Of a stretch of DNA of 64,000 bases, positions 8,442 to 19,330 are shown piece by piece. Positions within the stretch are counted from its first letter, which is position 1. The number at the start of each line of letters is the position of its first letter. The DNA is from Streptomyces violascens (GTDB lineage Bacteria > Actinomycetota > Actinomycetes > Streptomycetales > Streptomycetaceae): assembly GCF_014649955.1 (NCBI RefSeq), contig NZ_BMUA01000012.1, forward strand, positions 62,001 through 126,000. Direction: 5' to 3'. Made by a program: the position numbers and the translations under genes. The notes beneath the pieces were generated by a model that saw only the letters and a list, made by a program, of their open reading frames with translations, did not search any database and was not told the DNA's origin.

Positions 8442-8498
8442 GGACATACGAGGAGGGCGGGCCCGGATCAGATCCGGGCCCGCCCTCCTCGTATGTCC
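8442..8498. terminator. Long bidirectional terminator between phoP and the lipoprotein gene
   Basis: Two 28-base arms (8442-8469 and 8471-8498) are perfect inverted complements with a single base between them; the core is GGGCGGGCCCGGATC. It sits between two convergent genes and can terminate both. Confidence 0.85.
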
Positions 8499-8511
8499 TG
8501 CACGGGTTGCG

Positions 8512-9171
8512 TCAGTGACCCGCCGCGCTGTGCGACGCCGAGCCGGCGCCCGCGGGCTTGCCGCTGCCGCCCGGCGTGTTCGGCGTGGCCGAGCCGGACG
8601 GGCCGCCCGAGGCGGGGGCCGACGGCTCGCCCGAGGCCCCGGGGGTCTCCTTCGGCTTCGGGAGCTCGCTGGGGCCGACGCCCTCGAAGTAACTGGTGGC
8701 CGGGACCACGAAGGCGTCCAGGCTCACGTTGCCGGTCCTGCTGAACTGGAAGGTGACCTTCTGCGCGTCGCCGTTCTTGGCGGCCTCGCGGCCGTTGGCG
8801 ACGACCGCGGAGGCGTTGCCCTTGCCGCCGAGCACGATGGAGCCGTGCGCCGGGACGGTGATCGGGCCGGCGCCCTGGGCCGGGGAGAGCTTGACGGCGG
8901 CGCTGCCGACCTGGATCGAGTCCAGCGTCTGCGGGTCGGTGCCGTTGTTGAACAGCGTCGCGGCGACGACGGCCGGGCCCTCGGCGTCGGCCTTCGGCTG
9001 GGTGACGACCGTCGCGTTCTGGACCTTGATGTCGCCGACGGTGACGTAGGCGTTGTCCGCCTTGACCCCGAGCGTCTGGGCCCCGTTGCCCGCGGCGCAG
9101 GCGGAGAGGGAGGCGAGCGAGAACGCGATGGCAGAAGCGGCGAGGGCGCCGCGTCGAAGGCTGCGGCTCAC
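8512..9171 (-). CDS. LpqE-like lipoprotein next to carD
   Basis: A 219-residue secreted lipoprotein. The lipobox LSAC (Cys25) follows a hydrophobic leader. Residues 30-165 form a beta-rich domain (NAYVTVGDIKVQNATVV ... GNVSLDAFVVPATSYF) resembling the PCuAC/DUF461-type fold, and the C-terminal 50 residues are a Gly/Pro/Ser linker. In mycobacteria lpqE sits divergently beside carD-ispD-ispF-cysS-trmH, exactly as here, so this is most likely the orthologue. The PCuAC copper-binding His/Met motif is not obvious, so a copper role is unproven. It faces phoP across a long palindromic terminator and diverges from carD across a 612-base gap. Confidence 0.8.
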   Translation of the reverse strand: MSRSLRRGALAASAIAFSLASLSACAAGNGAQTLGVKADNAYVTVGDIKVQNATVVTQPKADAEGPAVVAATLFNNGTDPQTLDSIQVGSAAVKLSPAQGAGPITVPAHGSIVLGGKGNASAVVANGREAAKNGDAQKVTFQFSRTGNVSLDAFVVPATSYFEGVGPSELPKPKETPGASGEPSAPASGGPSGSATPNTPGGSGKPAGAGSASHSAAGH

Positions 9172-9783
9172 GGCGGCGGCAACTCCTTGGACGTACGAGA
9201 CGGACTGCTTCGGACGGGCTACGGGTCAGCCGGCCGCGTACCTAAGGGCCAGCTAAGGGTGTGTCAGCGGGCCTAGATTACCGAGCCGTCCGACGCGCCC
9301 CGCACCCGACCCGCCCCTTGGGCCGACGGGCCCGCCGAACTCGGGTGGATCACGCGTCGATCTTGGTCTTTCGTACGCCGTTCACATATGCCGGGTGATC
9401 AATTTCCCGGGCCGCCACACATTCCTTACCGAAAATCCCCGGGAGTGGTCCGACCGGGCCGTTCGTTGATCAATTCCGGAAAGAATCCCGCACGGCCGAA
9501 CGGGTGAACGAGCGCCGAACGGAGTAGATGAAGTTCACCGTCCGGAATCCGGCAAACCGGGACGTTCGGCCTCCACGGGTGCCGATCGGGGGCGCGTAAC
9601 GTACGCGTTTCGCAGCCCCTTCGCAGCTGCTCCGACCTGCGAATACCGCCTTCCGGAAGCCCTCCGCAGCACGTTCCTGTTGCTGTTGTCAAGCCCCGAG
9701 ATATGCCCTGACCTGCGAAAACGCCATTCAGAAGAAGCCGTATCCGTGTTACCCTGGATAGCCACGGAAGGGGTACCTGTCAC
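9172..9783. other. 612-base control region between the LpqE-like gene and carD
   Basis: No convincing gene is present; open frames here lack ribosome binding sites and coding bias. Base composition is lower in GC than the flanks from about 9350 on. The right part holds two imperfect copies of a roughly 28-base direct repeat beginning GACCTGCGAA (9634 and 9710), 76 bases apart, followed by a likely carD promoter. Confidence 0.6.
9727..9755 (+). promoter_or_regulatory. Candidate principal-sigma promoter of carD
   Basis: TTCAGA (9727-9732), 17-base spacer, TACCCT (9750-9755). It fits the loose HrdB-type consensus TTGACA-N17-TANNNT at the important positions and lies 28 bases before the ATG. Assigned by eye only. 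Confidence 0.4.
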
Positions 9784-10266
9784 ATGACGTTCAAGGTTGG
9801 CGACACCGTGGTCTATCCCCATCACGGGGCCGCGCTGATCGAGGCCATCGAAACTCGCCAGATCAAAGGCGTGGACAAGACCTACTTGGTGCTCAAGGTC
9901 GCCCAGGGCGACCTGACTGTGCGCGTGCCCGCGGACAATGCGGAGTTCGTCGGCGTTCGCGATGTAGTTGGTCAGGACGGGCTGGACCGGGTCTTCGAGG
10001 TGCTACGCGCGCCGTACGCGGAGGAGCCCACGAACTGGTCCCGTCGCTACAAGGCAAATCTCGAGAAGCTCGCCTCCGGCGATGTCATCAAGGTCGCCGA
10101 AGTGGTACGTGACCTGTGGCGTCGTGAGCGCGAGCGCGGACTGTCCGCAGGTGAGAAGCGCATGCTCGCCAAGGCGCGCCAGATCCTGGTGAGCGAGCTG
10201 GCCCTCGCGGAGAACACCAACGAAGACAAGGCCGAGGCTCTTCTCGACGAGGTCCTCGCGTCCTGA
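9784..10266 (+). CDS. carD: CarD/CdnL RNA polymerase-binding transcription factor
   Basis: A 160-residue global regulator that binds the RNA polymerase beta subunit and stabilises open promoter complexes, important at rRNA and housekeeping promoters. The N-terminal Tudor-like interaction domain (residues 1-60) begins MTFKVGDTVVYPHHGAA. The C-terminal helical DNA-binding domain contains the conserved Trp in TNWSRRYKANLEKL, which contacts the upstream edge of the transcription bubble, and the basic stretch RDLWRRERERGLSAGEKRML. It stands at the head of the isoprenoid genes ispD-ispF, with a long upstream control region of its own. Confidence 0.95.
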   Translation: MTFKVGDTVVYPHHGAALIEAIETRQIKGVDKTYLVLKVAQGDLTVRVPADNAEFVGVRDVVGQDGLDRVFEVLRAPYAEEPTNWSRRYKANLEKLASGDVIKVAEVVRDLWRRERERGLSAGEKRMLAKARQILVSELALAENTNEDKAEALLDEVLAS

Positions 10267-10533
10267 CGCCGTCAATTCCGGGGCTCGCCCCCGGAATGCC
10301 CGGCATTGCCGCGGTGCCCGCTGACCAGCAGTGAAAATTGCTGTGTCGCCGGGCGCTGCGGCATGTTCGTATCCCCTCGCCGCCAGCGCCCGCACTCTGT
10401 GTGCCGGGCCCGGGCGGCCTGCCTGACCGGTCGTCACGGAAGGGCCGGTCAGGGCGTCGCGCCCGGCACTCCCCATGCTCCAGGAGCAGGGGGTACCCCC
10501 AGGCCATACCCATGTCGTTTGAGGACACAAACC

Positions 10534-11271
10534 TTGTCAGACGAATCGCGCCCTTTCCGCACCGCCGCGGTGATTCCAGCGGCCGGACGCGGCGTGCGGC
10601 TCGGCCCGGGCGCCCCCAAGGCGCTCCGCGCGCTGAACGGCACCCCCATGCTCATCCACGCCGTCCGGGCGATGGCCGCCTCCCGCGCCGTCTCGCTCGT
10701 CGTCGTGGTGGCCCCGCCCGACGGCGCCACCGAGGTGAAGCACCTCCTGGCCGAGCACGCTCTGCCCGACCGCACCGACTTCCTCGTGGTGCCCGGCGGC
10801 GAGAGCCGCCAGGAGTCGGTGAAGCTCGGCCTCGACGCGCTGCCGCCCGGCTTCGACGTCGTACTCGTCCATGACGCGGCCCGCCCGCTCGTTCCCGTCG
10901 ACACCGTCGACGCGGTCATCGAGGCGGTACGCGAGGGAGCGCCCGCCGTCGTGCCCGCGCTCCCGCTCGCCGACACCGTCAAGCAGGTCGAGCCGCGCGC
11001 CGACGGCTCGCCCGAGCCCGTCGTCGCCACCCCCGAGCGCGCCCGGCTCCGCGCGGTGCAGACACCGCAGGGCTTCGACCACGACACGCTCGTACGCGCC
11101 CACGAGAGCGTCACCGAGAACGTCACGGACGACGCCGGCATGATCGAGCAGCTCGGCCTGCCCGTCGTCGTGGTGCCCGGCCACGAAGAGGCGTTCAAGG
11201 TGACCCGGCCGCTCGACCTCGTACTCGCCGAGGCCGTACTCGCACGACGGAGGGCCAACGATGGCTTCTGA
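10534..11271 (+). CDS. ispD: 2-C-methyl-D-erythritol 4-phosphate cytidylyltransferase
   Basis: IspD makes CDP-methylerythritol from MEP and CTP in the non-mevalonate isoprenoid pathway. The 245-residue product has the nucleotide-binding loop PAAGRGVRLGPGAPKAL near the N-terminus, the VHDAARPLV motif, and the PEPVVATPERARLRAVQTPQ segment typical of IspD. Start choice: TTG at 10534 gives the expected N-terminus LSDESRPFRTAAVIP, with GAGG nine bases upstream. The frame is open as far as 10306, but the extension is not conserved. Its last 11 bases overlap ispF, so the pair is translationally coupled. A 267-base gap from carD suggests a separate promoter. Confidence 0.93.
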   Translation: MSDESRPFRTAAVIPAAGRGVRLGPGAPKALRALNGTPMLIHAVRAMAASRAVSLVVVVAPPDGATEVKHLLAEHALPDRTDFLVVPGGESRQESVKLGLDALPPGFDVVLVHDAARPLVPVDTVDAVIEAVREGAPAVVPALPLADTVKQVEPRADGSPEPVVATPERARLRAVQTPQGFDHDTLVRAHESVTENVTDDAGMIEQLGLPVVVVPGHEEAFKVTRPLDLVLAEAVLARRRANDGF

Positions 11272-11764
11272 GGCACCTGTCATTCCCCTGGTCGGGATCG
11301 GCACCGACGTCCACGCCTTCGAGCGCGGGCGCGAGCTGTGGTGCGCCGGGCTGCTGTGGGACGGCCCCGAAGACGCCGAGTACGGCCTCGCCGGGCACTC
11401 CGACGGCGATGTCGCCGCCCACGCCGCGTGCGACGCGCTCTTCTCGGCGGCCGGCGTCGGTGACCTCGGCGCGCACTTCGGCACCGACCGCCCCGAGTGG
11501 TCCGGCGCCGCGGGCGTGACCCTGCTCGCCGAGGCCGCCCGGATCGTGCGCGCCGAGGGGTACGAGATCGGCAACATCGCGGTGCAGGTCATCGGCGTAC
11601 GCCCGAAGATCGGCAAGCGGCGCGAAGAGGCCCAGAAGGCGCTCGCGGCCGCCGCGGGGGCGCCCGTCTCGGTGTCCGGCACCACCACGGACGGGCTCGG
11701 TCTGACCGGCCGGGCCGAGGGGCTCGCGGCGATCGCCACGGCGCTGGTGTACCGGGCGCGGTAA
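11261..11764 (+). CDS. ispF: 2-C-methyl-D-erythritol 2,4-cyclodiphosphate synthase
   Basis: IspF cyclises CDP-methylerythritol 2-phosphate to MEcPP, two steps after IspD. The 167-residue product has the metal-binding GIGTDVHAF motif (Asp and His of DxH) and the HSDGDVAAHAACDALFSAAG segment with the third metal ligand. The GDLGAHFG and TTTDGLGLTGR segments form the substrate pocket of the trimer. ATG at 11261 lies inside the ispD 3' end, giving coupling. IspE is not encoded here, as is normal for actinobacteria, where it maps elsewhere. Confidence 0.95.
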   Translation: MASEAPVIPLVGIGTDVHAFERGRELWCAGLLWDGPEDAEYGLAGHSDGDVAAHAACDALFSAAGVGDLGAHFGTDRPEWSGAAGVTLLAEAARIVRAEGYEIGNIAVQVIGVRPKIGKRREEAQKALAAAAGAPVSVSGTTTDGLGLTGRAEGLAAIATALVYRAR

Positions 11765-11907
11765 GAAGTCGATCACCCCGCGGGAGACCGGTCGATCACC
11801 CCGCAGAAGATCGTCGGGCGGGGCCGAGACCCAACAGTCGCCAAATTGTGTGCCCCGAGGCCCACAAGGGTCGCGGGGCACTGGTATTGGGCCACTACCC
11901 TTGTGGG

Positions 11908-13305
<1,398 letters not shown>

Positions 13306-13318
13306 GCCCATGCGCGAT

Positions 13319-13344
13319 GTGCCGCCCGGGCGATCGGGCGGCAC
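13319..13344 (+). terminator. Short terminator after cysS
   Basis: A 10-bp perfect inverted repeat (GTGCCGCCCG / CGGGCGGCAC) with a 6-base loop, 13 bases after the cysS stop. Confidence 0.65.
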
Positions 13345-13415
13345 ACTTCATATACGTACGTACACGATCTGCATCCGCATGTGGATCGCCGATTCACTGA
13401 GGAAACAGGTAGGTC

Positions 13416-14372
13416 ATGGCCGGGAACAGCCAGCGCAGGAACCGCCGCACGTCCAACAAGAAGGGCGCTACGGTCGGCAGCGGTGGCCAGCGGCGCAGGG
13501 GACTGGAGGGCAAGGGCCCCACGCCCAAGGCCGAGGACCGCAAGAAGCACAAGAAGAACCGCATCGCGACCGCCAAGGCCAAGCAGGCGGCGACCCGCCG
13601 CCCGGCTCCCCGGCGCGGCGGCGCCAAGGGCACGTCCGAGATGGTCGTGGGCCGCAACCCCGTCTTCGAGGCGCTGCGCGACGGCGTTCCGGCGACCACG
13701 CTCTATGTCCAGCAGTACATCGACAACGACGAGCGCGTCCGCGAGGCCCTCCAGCTCGCCGGCGAGCGCGGCAACATCAACCTGATGGAGGCCCCGCGCG
13801 CCGAGCTCGACCGGATGACGAACGGCCTCAACCACCAGGGCCTCGTCCTCCAGGTCCCGCCCTACGAGTACGCGGATCCGCAGGACCTCACCGCGCTCGC
13901 GTACGACAACGGCGAGGACCCGCTGATCGTCGCCCTCGACGGCGTGACCGACCCGCGCAACCTCGGCGCCATCGTCCGCTCCACCTCCGCCTTCGGCGGC
14001 CACGGCGTGGTCGTGCCCGAGCGGCGCGCGGCCGGCATGACGGCGGGCGCCTGGAAGTCGTCGGCGGGCACCGCGGCGCGCACCCCGGTCTCCCGCGTCA
14101 CCAACCTGACGCGCGCCCTTGAGGCGTACAAGAAGGAAGGCCTCACGATCGTCGGCCTGGCCGCCGACGGCGAGCACACGGTCGAGGACCTGGAGCAGAT
14201 CGGCGGCCCCGTCGTCATCGTGATCGGCAGCGAGGGCAAGGGACTTGGCCGGCTCGTCGGCGAGACCTGCGACTACCGCGTGCGGATCTCGATGCCGGGC
14301 GGCGCCGAGTCCCTCAACGCCGGTGTGGCGGCGGGCATCGTGCTCTACGAGGCGGCCCGCCGACGCGCCTGA
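13416..14372 (+). CDS. rlmB: 23S rRNA 2'-O-methyltransferase of the TrmH/SpoU family
   Basis: Probably methylates G2251 of 23S rRNA (RlmB). The first 75 residues are a highly basic, Lys/Arg-rich extension typical of actinobacterial members. A substrate-binding domain follows from MVVGRNPVFEALRDG. The SpoU catalytic domain carries motif 1 (DPRNLGAIVRSTSAFG), motif 2 (IGSEGKGLGRLV) and motif 3 (ISMPGGAESLNAGVA), which together build the trefoil knot that binds S-adenosylmethionine. Length 318 residues. It follows cysS in the conserved carD-ispD-ispF-cysS-rlmB order, separated by a small terminator, so it likely has its own promoter. Exact rRNA site is inferred from the family. Confidence 0.9.
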   Translation: MAGNSQRRNRRTSNKKGATVGSGGQRRRGLEGKGPTPKAEDRKKHKKNRIATAKAKQAATRRPAPRRGGAKGTSEMVVGRNPVFEALRDGVPATTLYVQQYIDNDERVREALQLAGERGNINLMEAPRAELDRMTNGLNHQGLVLQVPPYEYADPQDLTALAYDNGEDPLIVALDGVTDPRNLGAIVRSTSAFGGHGVVVPERRAAGMTAGAWKSSAGTAARTPVSRVTNLTRALEAYKKEGLTIVGLAADGEHTVEDLEQIGGPVVIVIGSEGKGLGRLVGETCDYRVRISMPGGAESLNAGVAAGIVLYEAARRRA

Positions 14373-14447
14373 CCTGGGTGATCTTGACGGGTCTCGGACA
14401 GATTCGGGCCCGTCAAGCAGTGTCCTAAACCCCCATCACTCGGTTAG

Positions 14448-15935
14448 ATGAGTGTGGACACCAGAACGCCCCGGCCCGGGCTCGACGACCAGCCTGCCCT
14501 GAGCATGGTCAAGGTGGACTGCGACCCCGCGCAGGTCATCGTCAACCACGCGAGCTTCCGGGTGCAGCTTGCACCCAAGTCGCTGCCGAAGCCCCTCCTT
14601 TCGAGCACCGCGGTGCGCCGCAGGGCGCCCGTGGTGTGGAGCGGGAAGTCGGCGCCGGGGGCGAGCGGACTGCTGCAGGCGGTCCGCGCCACCTCCGTCG
14701 CCGTCGCCGGCGGCGCGGGCGAGCGCTACGACTCCGGCTCGACGCAGGTCATCCCGCGCATCACCGTCGACGACGCGATGCCGAAGCCGCTGATCCCCAG
14801 ACCCGGCGCCGGCCCCGAGACCGCACTGCTTCCGCAGATGCGCACTCCCTACAGTCAGCAACAGCCGTACGCTCACGGTGAGTTCGAGGATTTCGACGAG
14901 CTCGACCGCGACGGGGACGACAGCTCGGCCGGCAAGCGGCGCGGTGCCGAACCGGTCCGGCACGCCTATTACCCGGGCCGCCGGATGAACCTCGGCGTCG
15001 TGCTGCTCCCGCTGCGCGTCTTCCTCGGTTTCATCTCCGTGTACGCAGGCATGGGCAAGCTGTGCGACCCCGTGTACTTCGACGGCGGCGAACGCGGCTC
15101 GATGGTCAAGTGGCTGAATTCGCTGCACCCTTGGGCGCTCGCCGAGCCCCTGCGCGACTTCGCACTCCAGCACCCCGTGGGGGCGGGCCTGACCGTCGCC
15201 TTCCTCCAGGTCGTCGTCGGCGTACTGACGATGCTCGGCCTGTGGCAGCGGGTGGCGGCCGTGTTCGGCGCGATGCTGTCGGCGGCCCTCCTGGTGACGG
15301 TGAGCTGGCAGACCGTACGCGCCTACGACGCGCCCGACATCATCTACCTCGCCGCCTGGTCCCCGCTGATCATCGCGGGCGCCCCCGTGTACTCCCTCGA
15401 TGCCCGGCTCGCGGGCGAGGCCTGGCGCAAGCTCGGGCCGCGCTCCGAACTGTGGGAGCTGCGGCGGCGGGTGCTGCGGCGCGGCCTGGTCATGACGACC
15501 GTCGTGGTCGGCCTCACGCTGATGACCGGCGCGCTGCTCGGCGGCGCGGTCCGCTCCACCACCGTGGTGACCGTGCCGGGCCCCGACGACGACCCGACCA
15601 ACTACCTGCCCGGCACCCCGCTGCCGAGCGAGACCGGTCCCGCGCTCGCGCCCCGTACGCCCTCCAGGAGCGCCAAGCCGTCGGCCAAGGCCACTACTTC
15701 GGCGAGCCCGTCGGCGAAGCCGTCCAAGAAGCCGAAGGCCCACCAGACCGTCACGGCGGGCACCACCGGCTCGCCGAGCCACTCCGCCGGCACCGGAGGC
15801 CAGCCCTCGTCCCGTCACCGCACCACCCCGCAGGCGCCCCCGTCCACGAGTGCGGGCCCGACGTCGTCGGGCAGCACGGGCACCACGGGCTCAAGGGGCG
15901 GCAACCACAACCCCATTGGGGGGTTGCTGGGCTAG
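14448..15935 (+). CDS. DoxX-family membrane protein with long Ser/Pro tail
   Basis: A 495-residue membrane protein. Residues 1-175 are hydrophilic with no recognised domain. A DoxX-type four-helix core follows: LGVVLLPLRVFLGFISVYAG with the conserved KL after the first helix, two helices around VVGVLTMLGLWQRVAAVFGA, and IIYLAAWSPLIIAGAPVYSL. A further membrane helix begins near RGLVMTTVVVGLTLMTGAL, and about 115 residues of Ser/Thr/Pro/Lys-rich outside sequence end the protein. DoxX proteins are linked to quinone and thiol redox (the MRC complex in mycobacteria) but the role here is unknown. It is a separate unit bounded by a strong terminator at 15951. Confidence 0.8.
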   Translation: MSVDTRTPRPGLDDQPALSMVKVDCDPAQVIVNHASFRVQLAPKSLPKPLLSSTAVRRRAPVVWSGKSAPGASGLLQAVRATSVAVAGGAGERYDSGSTQVIPRITVDDAMPKPLIPRPGAGPETALLPQMRTPYSQQQPYAHGEFEDFDELDRDGDDSSAGKRRGAEPVRHAYYPGRRMNLGVVLLPLRVFLGFISVYAGMGKLCDPVYFDGGERGSMVKWLNSLHPWALAEPLRDFALQHPVGAGLTVAFLQVVVGVLTMLGLWQRVAAVFGAMLSAALLVTVSWQTVRAYDAPDIIYLAAWSPLIIAGAPVYSLDARLAGEAWRKLGPRSELWELRRRVLRRGLVMTTVVVGLTLMTGALLGGAVRSTTVVTVPGPDDDPTNYLPGTPLPSETGPALAPRTPSRSAKPSAKATTSASPSAKPSKKPKAHQTVTAGTTGSPSHSAGTGGQPSSRHRTTPQAPPSTSAGPTSSGSTGTTGSRGGNHNPIGGLLG

Positions 15936-15950
15936 GGCCGAATCGGCAGA

Positions 15951-15984
15951 CGAAGGGGGGCCGGAAAGATCCGGCCCCCCTTCG
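15951..15984. terminator. Terminator between the DoxX gene and the nucleotidyltransferase gene
   Basis: A 14-bp perfect inverted repeat (CGAAGGGGGGCCGG and complement) with a 6-base loop, between two convergent genes. Confidence 0.8.
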
Positions 15985-16003
15985 GCGTGCAGTGCGCCGA
16001 GCC

Positions 16004-16735
16004 TCAACTCCGTCGAGTCGCAAGCTCCTTGGCCGCCTCCGTGAGGTCCTTCGCCGTGTCGATGGCCCGCCAGTACGCCCCGTGGGGCAGCGGGAACCCG
16101 GCCAGGCGGCGCTCCCGGGCGAGCCGGGGAAACGTGGTGCGCTCGTGGTCGCCGATGTCCGGCAGCATCGCGGTGAAGGCCGCGGAGAAGACGTACACGC
16201 CCGCGTTGATGAGGTACGGCGAGGGCGGCGACTCGATGAAGTCGGTGATGTGGCCGAAGGCGTCGGTCTCGACGGCGCCCCACGGGATGCGGGGGCGGGC
16301 CAGGGCCAGCGTGGCGGTCGCATCGCGCTCGCCGTGGAAGGAGGCCATCTCGCGGAGCGAGAAGCGCGTCCAGATGTCGCCGTTGGTGGCGTACCAGGGC
16401 TGGTCGGGGTGTGGCAGCGAGGCCGCCGCGTACTTGAGGCCGCCGCCCCGGCCCAGCGGCTCGTCCTCGACGACCGTGGTGACACGCAGCGGAAGATCGG
16501 CCTTCGCCAGCCAGTCCTTCAGGACGTCGGCGAGGTGGCCGCAGGATACGACGGCGTCAGTGACGCCCTCGGCGGCCAGCCAGGCGAGCTGATGGCCGAT
16601 GATCGGGATCCCGGTGCCCGGGATCTCGACCATCGGCTTGGGGCGGTCGTCGGTGTACGGACGAAGTCGTGAGCCCTGGCCGCCCGCCAGGACCACGGCC
16701 TGCGTCGGAAACGTCGCAGTTGTGCTCGCAGTCAT
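16004..16735 (-). CDS. Sugar-1-phosphate nucleotidyltransferase-like protein
   Basis: A 243-residue GT-A fold enzyme of the NTP_transferase family. The N-terminal motif VLAGGQGSRLRPYTDDRPKP matches the pyrophosphorylase signature GGxGxRLxPxTxxxPKP, and TNGDIW supplies the metal-binding Asp. It lacks the C-terminal left-handed beta-helix found in full GDP-mannose or glucose-1-phosphate pyrophosphorylases, so it is a minimal catalytic domain. Likely substrate is a hexose-1-phosphate, not determinable here. It follows the 135-residue membrane-anchored protein by 33 bases in the same direction, so the two probably form an operon. Confidence 0.85.
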   Translation of the reverse strand: MTASTTATFPTQAVVLAGGQGSRLRPYTDDRPKPMVEIPGTGIPIIGHQLAWLAAEGVTDAVVSCGHLADVLKDWLAKADLPLRVTTVVEDEPLGRGGGLKYAAASLPHPDQPWYATNGDIWTRFSLREMASFHGERDATATLALARPRIPWGAVETDAFGHITDFIESPPSPYLINAGVYVFSAAFTAMLPDIGDHERTTFPRLARERRLAGFPLPHGAYWRAIDTAKDLTEAAKELATRRS

Positions 16736-16768
16736 GCGGTGAACGATAGGCGTCCCCGCAGCGGGGCG

Positions 16769-17176
16769 TCACCGCTCCTGGGCCACGCCGGAGGCGAAGG
16801 AGGTGTCGCAGACGGGGCGGGAGTACGACTGGGCCTTCACGGGGCCGTAGTGCTCGACGGCGGCCCTGCCGAGCGCGCGGGCGATCGACATGCAGTGCTG
16901 GGCGAGCGAGGGGCGGTGCTCCACCTCGCGCTGGAGGTGGGTCAGCGCGGTGCCGGGGTCCTTCTCCTGGAGCTCGGTCAGGAGTGCGTCGCGCAGGACG
17001 TCCTGCGGCGCACGGGACTTGGCGCGTACGGAGACGTTCTCGGAAGAGGCGGTCAGGATCTGCGATTCGTTGCCGGCCCAGTTCACCCGGGTGACCGCGA
17101 GTGTCCCGGAGAGCACGAGGACGACGGGCAGGACAAGGGCGAGAGTTCGGCCGATTCGGCGGGCTGTGTGCGTCAC
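16769..17176 (-). CDS. Small membrane-anchored or secreted protein, function unknown
   Basis: A 135-residue protein with a GTG start and an N-terminal hydrophobic helix (residues 11-29, LALVLPVVLVLSGTLAVTR) that acts as signal peptide or single anchor. The remainder is helical, with QDVLRDALLTELQEKDPGTAL and a pair of cysteines (one in AQHCMSIA, one in RPVCDTSFA) that could form a disulfide outside the cell. I do not recognise the family. It precedes the nucleotidyltransferase gene by 33 bases and probably shares its promoter, which would lie in the 210 bases before 17387. Confidence 0.65.
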   Translation of the reverse strand: MTHTARRIGRTLALVLPVVLVLSGTLAVTRVNWAGNESQILTASSENVSVRAKSRAPQDVLRDALLTELQEKDPGTALTHLQREVEHRPSLAQHCMSIARALGRAAVEHYGPVKAQSYSRPVCDTSFASGVAQER

Positions 17177-17320
17177 GGAGGCGAGCGTAGCGGGGGGTGA
17201 TGATTTGGCGACATTTAGTCACCCTGTCGGGGGATGGTTCGACGCCGCTTTTCGAATTATGCGTTGACGAACGGGATTCGAAATGGCCGGTGTGCCGGGG
17301 TATTTGTCGACAACGGGCCG

Positions 17321-17346
17321 CGGCCCCGCACTCGCATGCGGGGCCG
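17321..17346 (-). terminator. Terminator after msiK
   Basis: A 10-bp perfect inverted repeat (CGGCCCCGCA / TGCGGGGCCG) with a 6-base loop, 41 bases past the msiK stop on the minus strand. Confidence 0.7.
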
Positions 17347-17386
17347 CCGAAATCGTAGACCCCCTGGTGGGGCCTTCGTAGCGTAC

Positions 17387-18523
<1,137 letters not shown>

Positions 18524-18581
18524 GACTGATGTGTCCCTTCACCGGCAGGAACGTGCCGGACGATCCGAGTAGAGGGAGAAG

Positions 18582-18593
18582 TGGTTTAGTCCA
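18582..18593 (-). promoter_or_regulatory. dre-like site (candidate DasR operator) upstream of msiK
   Basis: TGGTTTAGTCCA matches 10 of 12 positions of the DasR consensus TGGTCTAGACCA. It partly overlaps a second inverted repeat, AGTCCAC-CCGA-GTGGACT (18588-18605). DasR represses chitin and N-acetylglucosamine uptake genes, which use MsiK, so the position is sensible. The site was found by eye only. Confidence 0.6.
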
Positions 18594-18705
18594 CCCGAGT
18601 GGACTGGGTCAGGACGCTACCCGGCGATCCGCCCCCTGTCAGCAGCTGAGCCCCCGCAAAATTTCCGGCCGCACCGGGGCGAGCGTTGGTTACACTTCAC
18701 GGGTT

Positions 18706-18779
18706 GCCTCCTTAGCTCAGCTGGCCAGAGCACCGCTCTTGTAAAGCGGGGGTCGTCGGTTCGAACCCGACAGGGGGCT
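18706..18779 (+). tRNA. tRNA-Thr (anticodon UGU)
   Basis: A 74-base cloverleaf. The acceptor stem GCCTCCT pairs with AGGGGGC (18772-18778, one G-U), and the discriminator base is T. The D arm is CTCAGCTGGCCAGAG, the anticodon stem-loop CCGCTCTTGTAAAGCGG reads TGT, and the T arm GTCGGTTCGAACCCGAC is canonical. CCA is not encoded. A strong hairpin terminator follows eight bases after the 3' end. Confidence 0.95.
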
Positions 18780-18786
18780 CGTAGCG

Positions 18787-18822
18787 CGAAGGGCCCCGGC
18801 CGATCATGGCCGGGGCCCTTCG
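18787..18822 (+). terminator. Terminator after tRNA-Thr
   Basis: A 15-bp perfect inverted repeat (CGAAGGGCCCCGGCC and complement) with a 6-base loop. Confidence 0.85.
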
Positions 18823-18847
18823 GGGGTCCGTCAAAGACTCCGCCGGA

Positions 18848-19330
18848 CTAAGCCCACCGCTTGATGACGGTCGCTGGAGATTCCGGGGCCGCCCACACCT
18901 GGATACGGATCTTCTCGGTGGTCTCGGGGCTCTTGGAGGAGTCGATGTCGGCCTCGGCTGCCCGAGCCAGGTTGTGCCGGGACGCCCGGACGCGGTTCCA
19001 GCCCGGCGAGACCTCGAACGTAGCCGCATCGGGGCCGTAGTCCGTGCAGCCGAGAACCGTCATGCGGCCCAACGACACATCGAGGCTGGCCTCGACGACG
19101 TGATCGAATTCCGAGCTGTCATCGCTCGGCTCCTCGGGCAGGAGGACAACAGTGACGGATACATTGACATTGACCACCGTGCCGATGCCCAGCGCATCCT
19201 GTGCGACCGCAAGGTGATCGGCAACGGCCCGGTCCGTCCATGCGTCGCTCAGATCGCCGTCCGAATCCGCGTCGGATACGTGTATCTGAAAGTAGTCGGC
19301 GAAGAGAGTGAGCTCTGTCGTTGTCGTCAT
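18848..19330 (-). CDS. Hypothetical protein, acidic, 160 residues
   Basis: Begins MTTTTELTLFADYFQIHVSD and is acidic with mixed alpha/beta character; no signal peptide or membrane segment. I do not recognise the family firmly. The opening pattern (strand, DYFQ/DYHQ-like motif, then AWTDRAVADHLAVAQ) slightly recalls ComJ-type immunity/inhibitor proteins, but this is weak. The frame is open upstream to 19516, but that part is low-quality; no strong ribosome binding site precedes 19330, so the start is uncertain. It sits directly downstream of tRNA-Thr and divergent from the Mrr-TerD gene, a typical place for accessory genes. Confidence 0.55.
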   Translation of the reverse strand: MTTTTELTLFADYFQIHVSDADSDGDLSDAWTDRAVADHLAVAQDALGIGTVVNVNVSVTVVLLPEEPSDDSSEFDHVVEASLDVSLGRMTVLGCTDYGPDAATFEVSPGWNRVRASRHNLARAAEADIDSSKSPETTEKIRIQVWAAPESPATVIKRWA

